A stretch of DNA of 64,000 nt from positions 1,645,788 to 1,709,787 of the forward strand of contig NZ_LMGU01000001.1 in NCBI RefSeq assembly GCF_001427525.1, written 5' to 3'. A model generated the notes under the pieces. The model saw only the letters and a program-made list of their open reading frames with translations, ran no database searches and was not told the origin of the DNA. The stretch comes from Microbacterium sp. Root61. Lineage in GTDB: Bacteria; Actinomycetota; Actinomycetes; Actinomycetales; Microbacteriaceae. This document shows positions 50,798 through 59,471 of this stretch, one piece after another (the stretch's first letter is position 1; every line of letters starts with the position of its first letter). The position numbers were made by a program, and so were the translations under genes.

Positions 50798-51220
50798 ATG
50801 TCCCTCAGTTCGGTGGTCGAATCCGAGGGCCAGGGCGCCCTCAGCGAGTACGAGAACACCTGCGCGGCGGCCGAGAGTCAGGGCCGCACCATCCGCGACC
50901 TGCTCAGTCGGATCGGCGACAAGTGGACGCTGCTCGTGATCGTGACGCTCGACAAGGGGCGGCTGCGCTTCACCGAGCTGCAGCGCCACATCCCGGGCGT
51001 CTCGCAGCGCATGCTGACCCTGACGCTGCGCCATCTCGAGCGCGACGGCCTGCTGACCCGCACCGTCCACGCCGAGGTGCCACCGCGCGTGGAGTACGAA
51101 TTGACCGACACCGGACGCACCCTCATCGCGCCGTCGGTGGCACTCGCGCAATGGGCGATCGCGAACCGCCGCTCGATCGAGTCGTCGCGCGCCGCCTTCG
51201 ACGATGCGCATTCCGCCTGA
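50798..51220 (+). CDS. HxlR-family transcriptional regulator
   Basis: A 140-residue winged-helix protein. ENTCAAAE carries the N-terminal cysteine used for redox or electrophile sensing in many HxlR proteins; IGDKWTLLVIVTL and GVSQRMLTLTLRHLERDGLL are the DNA-binding core. It probably controls the divergent doxX-like gene. In the 139-bp gap, TGTGCCT (50696-50702) and AGGCACA (50739-50745) are inverted copies. AGGA lies 5 nt before ATG 50798; the frame is open upstream, but that part lacks family similarity. Confidence 0.86.
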   Translation: MSLSSVVESEGQGALSEYENTCAAAESQGRTIRDLLSRIGDKWTLLVIVTLDKGRLRFTELQRHIPGVSQRMLTLTLRHLERDGLLTRTVHAEVPPRVEYELTDTGRTLIAPSVALAQWAIANRRSIESSRAAFDDAHSA

Positions 51221-51226
51221 GCGCGG

Positions 51227-54200
51227 CTAGGTCTCCAGCAGCCCGCGGATGTCGTCGGCCGACAGCGCCTCGCTGAAGAAGGCCTCGTCGTCCATGACCG
51301 CGGAGACCAGCTCGGCCTTCTTGGCCTTGAGCGCCATGACCTTCTCCTCGATGGTGCCCGCCGCGACCATCCGGTAGACGTTGACGTGCTTGGTCTGGCC
51401 GATGCGGTGCGCACGGTCGACCGCCTGCGCCTCGCTCGCCGGGTTCCACCACGGGTCCAGCAGGAAGACGTAGTCCGCCTCGGTGAGGTTGAGCCCGAAC
51501 CCGCCGGCCTTGAGGCTGATCAGGAACACCTTGCCGTCGCCGCGGCGGAATCCGTCGATGACCTTCTGGCGCTGCCGTGTCGACCCGTCCAGATAGGCGT
51601 ACGGGATGCCGTGTGCGTCGAGCCGATCGGCGGCGCGCTGCAGGAACGATGTGAACTGGCTGAACACCAGCGCCTGGTGGCCCTCGCCCACGATGTCGTC
51701 GAGCTGGTCCAGCAGCGCGTCGAGCTTCGAGGACGGCACATCGGCGTAACCCACCGGATCGATCAGCCCCGCATCGAGGCTCAGCATCCGCAGCAGGGTC
51801 AGCGAGCGGAACACGATGAAGCGGTTGCGATCGAGGTCGTCGACCAGCCCGAGGATCTTCTGCCGCTCGCGCTGCAGATGCTGGTCGTAGATCCGGCGGT
51901 GGCGGGGATCCAGCGGGATCTCCAGCACCTGCTCCTGCTTGGGCGGCAGCTCGGGGGCGACCGCCTCCTTCGTGCGCCGCAGCATGAAGGGTCGCACGCG
52001 CCGCCGCAGCCGGGCGAGCCGCTCCTCATCATGGTTGACCTCGATGGGGCGGCGGTACTGCTCGGCGAACTCGCGCGCCGAGGGGAACATGCCGGGCGCG
52101 ACGATGTGCAGCAGCGCCCACAGCTCGGAGAGGTTGTTCTCGATCGGCGTGCCGGTGACGGCGAGGCGGAAGGGCGCGCGGATGCCGAGAGCGGCCTCGT
52201 GCACCTTGGATGCCGGGTTCTTGGCGAACTGCGCCTCGTCGAGCACGAGGCCTGCCCACTCACGGTCGGCGAACGCCTCGGCGTCCAGACGCAGGATCGC
52301 GTACGTCGTCAGGACGATGTTCGTCCCGGCCGGCACGTCATCGATCGTGCGGCCCGCGCCGCGCGTCGCGGTCACCTCGGCGACCTTCAGTCCGGGGGTG
52401 AAGCGCTCGGCCTCGCGCGCCCAGTTCGACATGACCGAGGTCGGAGCCACGACGAGGAATGGCGCCCCTTCCTCGCTCTGTTCGGCCGTGTGGGCGATGA
52501 GGGCGAGGGTCTGAGCGGTCTTGCCGAGGCCCATGTCGTCGGCCAGGATGCCGCCGAGCCGGTGCGCGTACAGGAACGCCAGCCAGCGGAACCCCTCGAG
52601 CTGGTACGGTCGCAGCTCCCCGGCGAACCCCTGCGGCACCGGCGGCGGGGTGACCGTGTCGATGTCGCGCAGGCCATCGACTGTCTCGCGCCACGCGACG
52701 GCCGCCTCGCTCTGGTCGGCGAGGTCCTCGAACTCGGCCCAGAGCGCGGTCTGGTAGCGGCTGATGCGCAGGCCCGTCTCCCACTCCTCGAGGGTGCCGG
52801 CCTCCTCGATCAGCTCGCGCAGCGGGGCGAAGACCGCCTGATCGAGGGAGAGGTAGCTGTGATCGGGCAGCAGCAGCTTCTTCGCGCCGCGGGACAGCGC
52901 CCGGAACAGCGGGCCGAACGGCACGGCGCGGCCTTCCACCGTCACCATGACGCCGAGGTCGAACCAGTCGTTGGACTCGGACTCCACAGCCGAGACGGTC
53001 AGCACCGGCGTCTCCACGACTTCGCGGTAGTCCGGCTTCTCGCCCAGGACCTCGACGCGCACATGGTCCAGTCCCTGCAGCAGCGGGAGCAGCCGGGCCG
53101 TGAACTCAGCGGCTTCCAGCCCGCGGAGGGCGGCAGTGGGTCGCAGGGCCCGACGCGAGGTCAGACCCGGAGCACCGGCAGGATCGGCGGCCAGGATCTC
53201 GGCGGCGGCGAGCGCAGGCAGCCGGTCGGTGACGGGGTTCAGGAACGCGGCATCCGGCACGTCCAGCGGGAGGTGGCGGTGGGCGGACAGATCCCACTGC
53301 CAGTCGAGGCGCAGCACGTGGCCCGCGTCGAAGCGCGCGGTGAGCACGAGCGTCGCCGGAGGCACCGGCGGCGGAGTGAAGCTCTCGTCGACACTGACCA
53401 CGCGCACCGACCGGGCGAGGGTGGCGAAGTGCTCGTCGAGGAACTCCGGCACCTCGTCCTCCGTGACCCGCACGGGGAGCGGCCGTTCGACGAGCCCGCG
53501 CTGGGCGCGCGTCGGGGGTGCCACGAGACGTGCGAGCACGAGCGACCCGGCGTCCAGGTCGTGCGCGTAGACGCCGTGCGCGCCGATCAGGCCGGCCGTC
53601 GCGGCATCCCTCGGCTGGCCGTCGAGGAACACACTCGGCGTCAGCACCAGACCGTCCTTGGTCATCCGCGAGTCGAACCCGATCTCGGCCGTGCCGACGA
53701 TGGTGACGTGGGGCGTGGTCGTGCTGACGAGCGGGATGCCGAGGGAGTCCGCCTCCGCCAGGAGCGCCCAGAGCAGGCCGGACTCGAAGTGGTCGAGGGT
53801 GATCCAGTCGGATCCGTATTCGACGTACCCGCCGAGCGACGCGCCCTTGAGCGTGTTGAGCTGAGCGAACCAGCGCGCCTGCGCGGGGTCGTAACCCGCC
53901 GCCGTGCCCTGGTATCCGATGTTCTGCCACGTCAGGTCGCCCTTGATCCAGCCGCGCGAGCCGGTCGTGACGGGGCGCACGGCGAGGCGATCGACGGATG
54001 CCGCATCCCGCGCCGTCTCGTCTCGTGCGCCGGTGCCGCGGCCGTCGCGCCGGCCGGCACGGTGGCGCAGCTCGAACTGCAGGGCGAGCGAGCGCGTCGG
54101 GCGCTGGTCGGCCGTCGGCACGCGATCGAGTGCCGCCACCAGGCCACGCCAGCCGTTCTCGGTCTGGGTCGCATCGGCCACCGCCTCGGCGGCCTCGGCC

Positions 54201-54511
54201 TTGCGACGCCGCTCCTTTGCGGCGTAGAGCAGGGCGGCGACGTGCTTGCAGTTGATGGCGACGGGGCACGTGCAGGTGGCCGCGCGCACCATCACCCGGG
54301 CGGTGTGGGCACCGACGAGCGCGACGGTCACCCGGTAGGGAGCGTCTGCCGAGCCGCGCACGGTGCCGGTGAGCACCTGCTCGGCCGGGTTCCAGTCCAG
54401 GTTCTCGACCCGGTCGCCCTCCGCGTAGGCCCGACCTCGGCTGTGCGCGAGCGGCCCGACCAGACGCGCGATCGTCAGCTCCTCGACGGAGGGCAGGCTG
54501 GCGTCGGGCAT
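51227..54511 (-). CDS. SWIM-domain SNF2-family helicase
   Basis: A 1,094-residue Swi2/Snf2-type DNA translocase. The N-terminal SWIM zinc finger (CTCPVAINCKHVAALLY) is followed by a long regulatory region, then motif I DDMGLGKTAQTLALI, motif II VLDEAQFAKNP, motif III LAVTGTPIENNLSELW, and the second RecA domain with VFSQFTSFLQRAADRL, SLKAGGFGLNLTEADYV and DRAHRIGQ. Such proteins remodel DNA-protein complexes and sometimes couple to transcription. It converges on the HxlR gene (6-bp gap) and lies downstream of the peptidase gene. Confidence 0.93.
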   Translation of the reverse strand: MPDASLPSVEELTIARLVGPLAHSRGRAYAEGDRVENLDWNPAEQVLTGTVRGSADAPYRVTVALVGAHTARVMVRAATCTCPVAINCKHVAALLYAAKERRRKAEAAEAVADATQTENGWRGLVAALDRVPTADQRPTRSLALQFELRHRAGRRDGRGTGARDETARDAASVDRLAVRPVTTGSRGWIKGDLTWQNIGYQGTAAGYDPAQARWFAQLNTLKGASLGGYVEYGSDWITLDHFESGLLWALLAEADSLGIPLVSTTTPHVTIVGTAEIGFDSRMTKDGLVLTPSVFLDGQPRDAATAGLIGAHGVYAHDLDAGSLVLARLVAPPTRAQRGLVERPLPVRVTEDEVPEFLDEHFATLARSVRVVSVDESFTPPPVPPATLVLTARFDAGHVLRLDWQWDLSAHRHLPLDVPDAAFLNPVTDRLPALAAAEILAADPAGAPGLTSRRALRPTAALRGLEAAEFTARLLPLLQGLDHVRVEVLGEKPDYREVVETPVLTVSAVESESNDWFDLGVMVTVEGRAVPFGPLFRALSRGAKKLLLPDHSYLSLDQAVFAPLRELIEEAGTLEEWETGLRISRYQTALWAEFEDLADQSEAAVAWRETVDGLRDIDTVTPPPVPQGFAGELRPYQLEGFRWLAFLYAHRLGGILADDMGLGKTAQTLALIAHTAEQSEEGAPFLVVAPTSVMSNWAREAERFTPGLKVAEVTATRGAGRTIDDVPAGTNIVLTTYAILRLDAEAFADREWAGLVLDEAQFAKNPASKVHEAALGIRAPFRLAVTGTPIENNLSELWALLHIVAPGMFPSAREFAEQYRRPIEVNHDEERLARLRRRVRPFMLRRTKEAVAPELPPKQEQVLEIPLDPRHRRIYDQHLQRERQKILGLVDDLDRNRFIVFRSLTLLRMLSLDAGLIDPVGYADVPSSKLDALLDQLDDIVGEGHQALVFSQFTSFLQRAADRLDAHGIPYAYLDGSTRQRQKVIDGFRRGDGKVFLISLKAGGFGLNLTEADYVFLLDPWWNPASEAQAVDRAHRIGQTKHVNVYRMVAAGTIEEKVMALKAKKAELVSAVMDDEAFFSEALSADDIRGLLET

Positions 54512-54551
54512 CCTTCTATCGTGTCACGCCCGGAGCACCCCGGCGTCCGGC

Positions 54552-56645
54552 TCAGCCCAGCAGCTCGGGTCGCTTCCACTCCGCATCGCCGATGTGCTGC
54601 GCCAGGAAAGCGAAGACGGTCTGGTACCAGACCACCGCGTGCTGGGGCTTGAGGACCCAGTGGTTCTCGTCGGGGAAATACAGGAACCGGTGGATCGTGG
54701 ATCCGTCCGGCTCCGCGTGGTGCTCGGCGAGCTCCGACCACAGGCGCAGGCTCTCGCCGATCGGCACGCGGTAGTCCTTGTCGCCGTGGATGACCAGCAG
54801 GGGCGTGCGGATGTCTTCGACGAAGCGGTGCGGGGAGTTCTCGATCATGCCCTGCGGCGTGAAGATGCGCTGCCAGTACGCGGAGCTGTCGGTGGTGCCG
54901 GCGAACTGGTCGAGCGCCCACAGGCTCGCGTGCGTGACGATCGCACGGAACCGGTCCGTGTGCCCGGCGACCCAGTTGGCCATGTAGCCGCCGAACGAGC
55001 CGCCCATCGCCGCGGTGCGGGTCTCGTCGATGTCGCCGCGCTCGACGACCGCATCGGTGATCGACATCAGGTCGGTGTACGGCTTGCCACCCCAGCTGTT
55101 CCAGCCGCGCGCGATGAATTCCAAGCCGTAGCCGGTGGACAGCGCCGGATCCGGCAGCAGCACGGCGTACCCCCGGGCGACGGCGAGCAGCGGCGCCCAG
55201 CGCCAGCTCCACGAGTTCCAGCTGTTCAGCGGGCCGCCGTGGATCCACAGCAGCAGCGGGGCGGGCGCGGCATCCGATGCCCCCTCCGGCAGCAGCAGCC
55301 AGCCGCGCACGCGCGCGCCGTCGGCGGCGGTCGTCTCGACTTCAGTGATCGATCCGGGAGCGGTCGGGAGCGGTGCCGGGGTCGGCAGGACCGTCACGGT
55401 GCCGTCACGCGCGATGCGCACGGGGTGGGACGGCGCGACCCACGACGAGCGCAAGGCGAGGAGGTCGCCGGTGCAGGTGTCGACGGCGACGTGGCTGTAG
55501 GTGTGGTCGTCGTGCGTGACCTGCGCGACCGCACCGCCATCCAGTGGCACGCGGAAGACAGGCCCCCGCCCGTCGGAGTCTGCGGTGACGATGAGCGCGG
55601 CATCCCCCGCATCGAAGGCGAGGCTCGACGGCCACCGATCCCAGGCAGCCGCGACGCGGCGCGGCGCGGAGCCGTCGATCGCGGCGACCCACAGCTCCTG
55701 CTCGGTCGGGCCGGTGGGCGTGCTCTTCTGCGTCCGCACGTAGGCGACGAGCGTGCCGTCGTGGCTGATCGCGGGCATCTCGAAGTCGACGTCCGGCTCG
55801 TCGCAGAGCACCGTGTGCACAGCAGTGGCGGTGTCGATCGCGACCAGCACGTAGCGGCTGTCGCGCTGCACGCTCACCCGCATCGCAGCGATCAGGATGC
55901 CGCCGTCCGGCGTCAGAGCGACACCCTGCGTCGTGGCGGAACGGCCCGGCTGCGGGGTCAGGTCCCGCGGGCGCGGGAGCGTCGCCGGGTAGTCGGTGGA
56001 GTCCTCTGTGGACTCGTCGTCCGCCGCGGCGGCCTCTGCCGCCGACGCGGGGCGGACGGCCGCCGCAGCCTCGGCGGCGGTGAGGTCCAGCGCCAGCAGG
56101 TGGGGTTCGGACGGCCCGAGGTCGTGATCCCAGAATCGCACCGGGTAGGTCTCGTGCAGGATCGCCGACACCTTCTTGTCCTTGCGACGGGCCCGCAGCT
56201 TCGCGTCCTCCTCGAGCGTGCGGGTGCTAGGCAGCAGCTCCGCCGACAGGACCACGCGGTCCGCGCCTTCGGCCGTTGCGGCGATCGCACTCACTCCCCC
56301 GGCCAGTCGGGTCACGGGCCGGGCGTCACCGCCCGCGGCCGGCAGCACCCAGAGCTGCGTATCGGCGTCATCGCCGTCGGTGTCGGGGCGCGACGAGAGG
56401 AACAGCAGGTCGCCGTTCGCGGTGAACGCCGCCCCCGACTCCCCCTTCGTCGATCGGGTCAGTCGGCGCGGTGTCCCCGACCCGTCGGCCGCGACGGCCC
56501 ACAGCGACCGCTCGTACGACGTGGCGTCCTTGGCGAGCGTCGCGACCGTGAGCACGACGTGCGCGCCGTCCGGAGAGAGTGCAAGCGCTTCGACACGCGG
56601 AAGCGCGATGTAGTCGTCGAGGGAATCGAACGCAGAAGAGGCCAT
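54552..56645 (-). CDS. S9 family prolyl-oligopeptidase-type peptidase
   Basis: A 697-residue serine peptidase. The N-terminal beta-propeller (about 1-430) is followed by the alpha/beta hydrolase domain with the nucleophile in MGGSFGGYMANWV, Asp in HGDKDYRVPIGES and His in FPDENHWVLKP. It has no signal peptide, so it acts in the cytoplasm on short peptides (acylaminoacyl-peptidase or dipeptidyl-peptidase-like). An Ala/Glu-rich loop (AAAEAAAADDESTEDS-like, near residues 195-215) interrupts the propeller. TAGCGT at 56652-56657 lies 6 nt before the ATG. Confidence 0.92.
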   Translation of the reverse strand: MASSAFDSLDDYIALPRVEALALSPDGAHVVLTVATLAKDATSYERSLWAVAADGSGTPRRLTRSTKGESGAAFTANGDLLFLSSRPDTDGDDADTQLWVLPAAGGDARPVTRLAGGVSAIAATAEGADRVVLSAELLPSTRTLEEDAKLRARRKDKKVSAILHETYPVRFWDHDLGPSEPHLLALDLTAAEAAAAVRPASAAEAAAADDESTEDSTDYPATLPRPRDLTPQPGRSATTQGVALTPDGGILIAAMRVSVQRDSRYVLVAIDTATAVHTVLCDEPDVDFEMPAISHDGTLVAYVRTQKSTPTGPTEQELWVAAIDGSAPRRVAAAWDRWPSSLAFDAGDAALIVTADSDGRGPVFRVPLDGGAVAQVTHDDHTYSHVAVDTCTGDLLALRSSWVAPSHPVRIARDGTVTVLPTPAPLPTAPGSITEVETTAADGARVRGWLLLPEGASDAAPAPLLLWIHGGPLNSWNSWSWRWAPLLAVARGYAVLLPDPALSTGYGLEFIARGWNSWGGKPYTDLMSITDAVVERGDIDETRTAAMGGSFGGYMANWVAGHTDRFRAIVTHASLWALDQFAGTTDSSAYWQRIFTPQGMIENSPHRFVEDIRTPLLVIHGDKDYRVPIGESLRLWSELAEHHAEPDGSTIHRFLYFPDENHWVLKPQHAVVWYQTVFAFLAQHIGDAEWKRPELLG

Positions 56646-56654
56646 GCCTCCACG

Positions 56655-58322
56655 CTAATGCTCGTTCTGCTCCGCCTCACGGATGACCGGCACCGGAAGC
56701 TCGCTGCTCTTGCGCAGTTTGACGGCTCCGACGAAGCCGAGCAGGAGGAATCCGGCGGCGACGAACATGGCCCAGCGGGTGCCGTCGGCGAACCCGTCGG
56801 CCAAGGCCTGCACCACGGCGTCGGTCTGCGAGCCCAGCTGACTCGACGTGCCTTCGACCCGCAGCTGCGTGATCGTCGAACCGGCGCTCTGCCGGGTCGC
56901 GTCGGCGAGCGAGTCCGCCTCGGACCCCGTGACGCCCGCCTTCTCGAGGGCGGCGGGCAGCGTCAGGGCGAGCGAGACCGACAGTGCGGCACCGGCGAAC
57001 GCAGTACCCAACGCCGACCCGACCTGCCGCACGGTGCTCTGCGTGGCAGATCCCTGACCCGAGACCTCGACCGGGACGTCGCGCAGCACGGTGCCGGTCA
57101 GCTGGGCCGACGCCAGTCCGAGGCCGAGGCCGTAGACGATGAGCGGCAGCGCGATGAGCCATCCGGGGGTCGATCCGGTGGTCACGAAGGCGACGATCAG
57201 CAGTCCGAGCAGCTCGAGCCCGAGGCCGATCAGCACGGTTCCCGGTGACCCGAACCGTGCCGCCACGTGGCGAGCCGCCGCGCCGGACAGGAAGGCGCCG
57301 ATCGCCATCGCCGCCAGCACCAGACCCGCACCCATGACATCCAGCCCCAGCGCGTTGATGAGGTACAGGGGCAGGACGAAGATGATCGCGAACTCGCCCA
57401 CCGCGACCATCGCCGCGGTGAGGTTGCCCCACGAGAAGGTGGGCAGCTCGAACAGGTGGAGATCCAGCAGTGCCGAACGCCGCACGCGTTCGCGGTGCCG
57501 CTCCCAGACGACGAACAGCACAAGGGCGACGGCGGCGACGGCGAATGCGATCGGCACGATCGAGATCGGGGCCGTGGCCGGCCAGACCCACCCGAAGATG
57601 TGGAAGTCGACCTTCGGCTTCCACCAGCCGAGGTCGGGGCCCTCGATCACGGCGAAGACCAGTGCCCCGAAGCCGATGCCGCTCAGGAGGGCGCCGTCGA
57701 CGTCCACGCCCGGCAGCCCCTTGCTTCCGCGGGTCTCGGGAACGGTGAAGAGGGCGGCGACGAAGACGATGATCCCGAGCGGAATGTTGACGAGGAAGAT
57801 CCACTCCCACGAGAGGTACTGGGTGAGCGCGCCACCGGCCAGGGGGCCGACGGCGGCCGCACCGGAGATCACGGCGCCCCAAACGCCGAACGCCGCGGCG
57901 CGGTACTTGCCGCGGAAGGTCGCGTTCACCGTCGACAGCGTTGCCGGCATGATGAGCGCCGCACCGACCGCCTGCACCGCGCGCGCGGCGATCAGCGGTC
58001 CGGAGGCGTCCGCGGTCGCGGCATAGATGCTGCCGCCGACGAACACCACGATGCCGGCGAGGAAGAGCAGCTTTCGCCCCCACCGGTCGGCCAGATGTCC
58101 GGTGGACAGCAGCAGCGCAGCCAGCAGGACCGCGTACAGACTGTTGACCCACTGCGCGTCGGTGAGGTCGAGCTTGAGGTCCTCGATGATGGCGGGCAGA
58201 GCCACGCCCACGATCGTGCCGTCCAGCACGATCATCCCCAGCCCGGCCGAGAGTACGGCCAGGCCGAGCCACGCACGGCGGCTGGGGGGCGCTTCCTCGA
58301 CCGGGACCGGGGACGAGGTCAT
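56655..58322 (-). CDS. MFS exporter, DHA2 (14-helix) type
   Basis: A 555-residue drug/proton antiporter: LDGTIVGVALPAIIEDLKLD (motif D1), GHLADRWGRKLLF (motif A), RAVQAVGAALIMPATLS (motif B) and GPLAGGALTQYLSWEW (motif C). A long extracellular loop with a Ser/Thr-rich segment lies near residues 455-510. Its ATG overlaps the stop of the DUF2871 gene, so both belong to one operon next to the MMPL/two-component block. Confidence 0.9.
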   Translation of the reverse strand: MTSSPVPVEEAPPSRRAWLGLAVLSAGLGMIVLDGTIVGVALPAIIEDLKLDLTDAQWVNSLYAVLLAALLLSTGHLADRWGRKLLFLAGIVVFVGGSIYAATADASGPLIAARAVQAVGAALIMPATLSTVNATFRGKYRAAAFGVWGAVISGAAAVGPLAGGALTQYLSWEWIFLVNIPLGIIVFVAALFTVPETRGSKGLPGVDVDGALLSGIGFGALVFAVIEGPDLGWWKPKVDFHIFGWVWPATAPISIVPIAFAVAAVALVLFVVWERHRERVRRSALLDLHLFELPTFSWGNLTAAMVAVGEFAIIFVLPLYLINALGLDVMGAGLVLAAMAIGAFLSGAAARHVAARFGSPGTVLIGLGLELLGLLIVAFVTTGSTPGWLIALPLIVYGLGLGLASAQLTGTVLRDVPVEVSGQGSATQSTVRQVGSALGTAFAGAALSVSLALTLPAALEKAGVTGSEADSLADATRQSAGSTITQLRVEGTSSQLGSQTDAVVQALADGFADGTRWAMFVAAGFLLLGFVGAVKLRKSSELPVPVIREAEQNEH

Positions 58323-58765
58323 GCCCGTGCCTCCGTGACGACCTTCTTGGCCGCGGCATCCTCGACGATCGCCTTACGCAGGCACAGGAACAGCAGCACC
58401 ATTCCGATGGTCAGGATGATGTGGCCCATGCCGGCGATGCCGGAGATCATGGCGCTCGATTCTTGACCGAGCACGGTCAGCGACCCGTGCCAGATGAGCA
58501 TCGCCGAAGTGATCACGACACCGACGTTGTAGACCCAGAAGAACCAGGTGAACAGCGGGCTGCGCGACAGCGTGAAGACCTTCTCCAGGGCCAGCACGAT
58601 CAGCAGCACGATGAAGCCGAGCGTCAGCAGGTGCGTGTGGGCGAGTCCGAGCTGGGTGAACTGCCCCTCGGGGAAGTCGTTCATCTTGGTGAACTCGCGG
58701 TAGTACAGCCCGGAGAGGACACCCACGATCATGTAGGCGAACGAGGCATAGAACAGCTTCTTCAT
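58319..58765 (-). CDS. DUF2871 membrane protein
   Basis: A 148-residue protein with about four membrane segments. GLAHTHLLTLGFIVLLIVLA and SGIAGMGHIILTIGMVLLF carry conserved histidines, the feature of DUF2871 proteins, which could bind haem or metal. The function is unknown. AAAGGA lies 6 nt before the ATG. It is the first gene of a two-gene unit with the MFS exporter, and a dyad element lies 58 bp upstream (58823-58848). Confidence 0.85.
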   Translation of the reverse strand: MKKLFYASFAYMIVGVLSGLYYREFTKMNDFPEGQFTQLGLAHTHLLTLGFIVLLIVLALEKVFTLSRSPLFTWFFWVYNVGVVITSAMLIWHGSLTVLGQESSAMISGIAGMGHIILTIGMVLLFLCLRKAIVEDAAAKKVVTEARA

Positions 58766-58822
58766 GAGAAGTCCTTTCGATCTGCATCCAGCCTGAACGC
58801 GAAGCATTCACAGCGGATCAGC

Positions 58823-58848
58823 CGAAAGGTGGAGAACATCGCTCCACC
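58823..58848. promoter_or_regulatory. Dyad element 1 (candidate response-regulator site)
   Basis: CGAAAGGTGGAG, then AACATCG, then CTCCACC: the inverted repeat GGTGGAG-N7-CTCCACC lies between the response-regulator stop codon and the DUF2871 start. It could also work as the terminator of the two-component operon, since TTT follows the stem on the minus strand. A near copy lies at 62922-62946. Confidence 0.55.
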
Positions 58849-58849
58849 G

Positions 58850-59470
58850 TCAGATGAGCCCGCTTTCTCGTGCCGACGCTACCGCTTTCGCCCTGCTTTC
58901 GACGCCCAACTTGGCGAAGAGATTCACCAGATGCGTCTTCACGGTGGCCTCGGTCACGAACAGTGTGCGGGCGATCTCGCGGTTGGACGCGCCGTCGCCG
59001 AGCAGGCGCAGCACGTCCAGTTCGCGCTCGGTGAGGCGCACGCGCGGCTGTCGCATCCCGGCCACGACGCGTTGCGCCATCTCCGGGGCGAGCACGATCC
59101 GTCCTGCGGCGGCCTCCTTGATGGAATGCAGGATCGTCTCCGGAGAAACGTCCTTCAGCAGGTACCCGGCAGCGCCGGCTTCGATCGCGCTCAGGATCTC
59201 GGCATCCCGATCGAAGGTGGTGAGGATGATGACGGCGGGAGCGGGATGCTGCGCCCGCAGCTCGGCGGTCGTCTGCACGCCGTCCATGCCCGCGCCGAGC
59301 CGCAGATCGCACAGCACCACGTCGGGATGCAGGTGCGCCGACAGCACCAGCGCTTCCTCGCCGGAGGCGGCCTCCCCCACGATCTCGACGTCGGACCGGT
59401 GCTCGAACAGGGCGCGCAGCCCGGCGCGCACGATCGGGTGGTCGTCGACCAGCAGCACGGTGACCGGCAC
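58850..59470 (-). CDS. NarL-family response regulator
   Basis: A 206-residue regulator. The receiver has DDHPIVRAGLRALFE, the phosphoacceptor Asp in VVLCDLRLG (about residue 55), the Thr of ILTTFDRDA and the Lys of YLLKDVSPE. The LuxR-type helix-turn-helix follows: RLTERELDVLRLLGDGASNR and TEATVKTHLVNLFAKLGV. It starts with GTG, 1 nt after the kinase stop codon, with GGGGAG upstream inside the kinase gene. It is the last gene of the MMPL-kinase-regulator operon. Confidence 0.93.
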   Translation of the reverse strand: MPVTVLLVDDHPIVRAGLRALFEHRSDVEIVGEAASGEEALVLSAHLHPDVVLCDLRLGAGMDGVQTTAELRAQHPAPAVIILTTFDRDAEILSAIEAGAAGYLLKDVSPETILHSIKEAAAGRIVLAPEMAQRVVAGMRQPRVRLTERELDVLRLLGDGASNREIARTLFVTEATVKTHLVNLFAKLGVESRAKAVASARESGLI

Positions 59471-59471
59471 G

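Noticed and set aside
51386..54652. A 1,088-codon plus-strand open frame opposite the SNF2 helicase
   Set aside because: No family resemblance, and the helicase motifs on the minus strand are complete.
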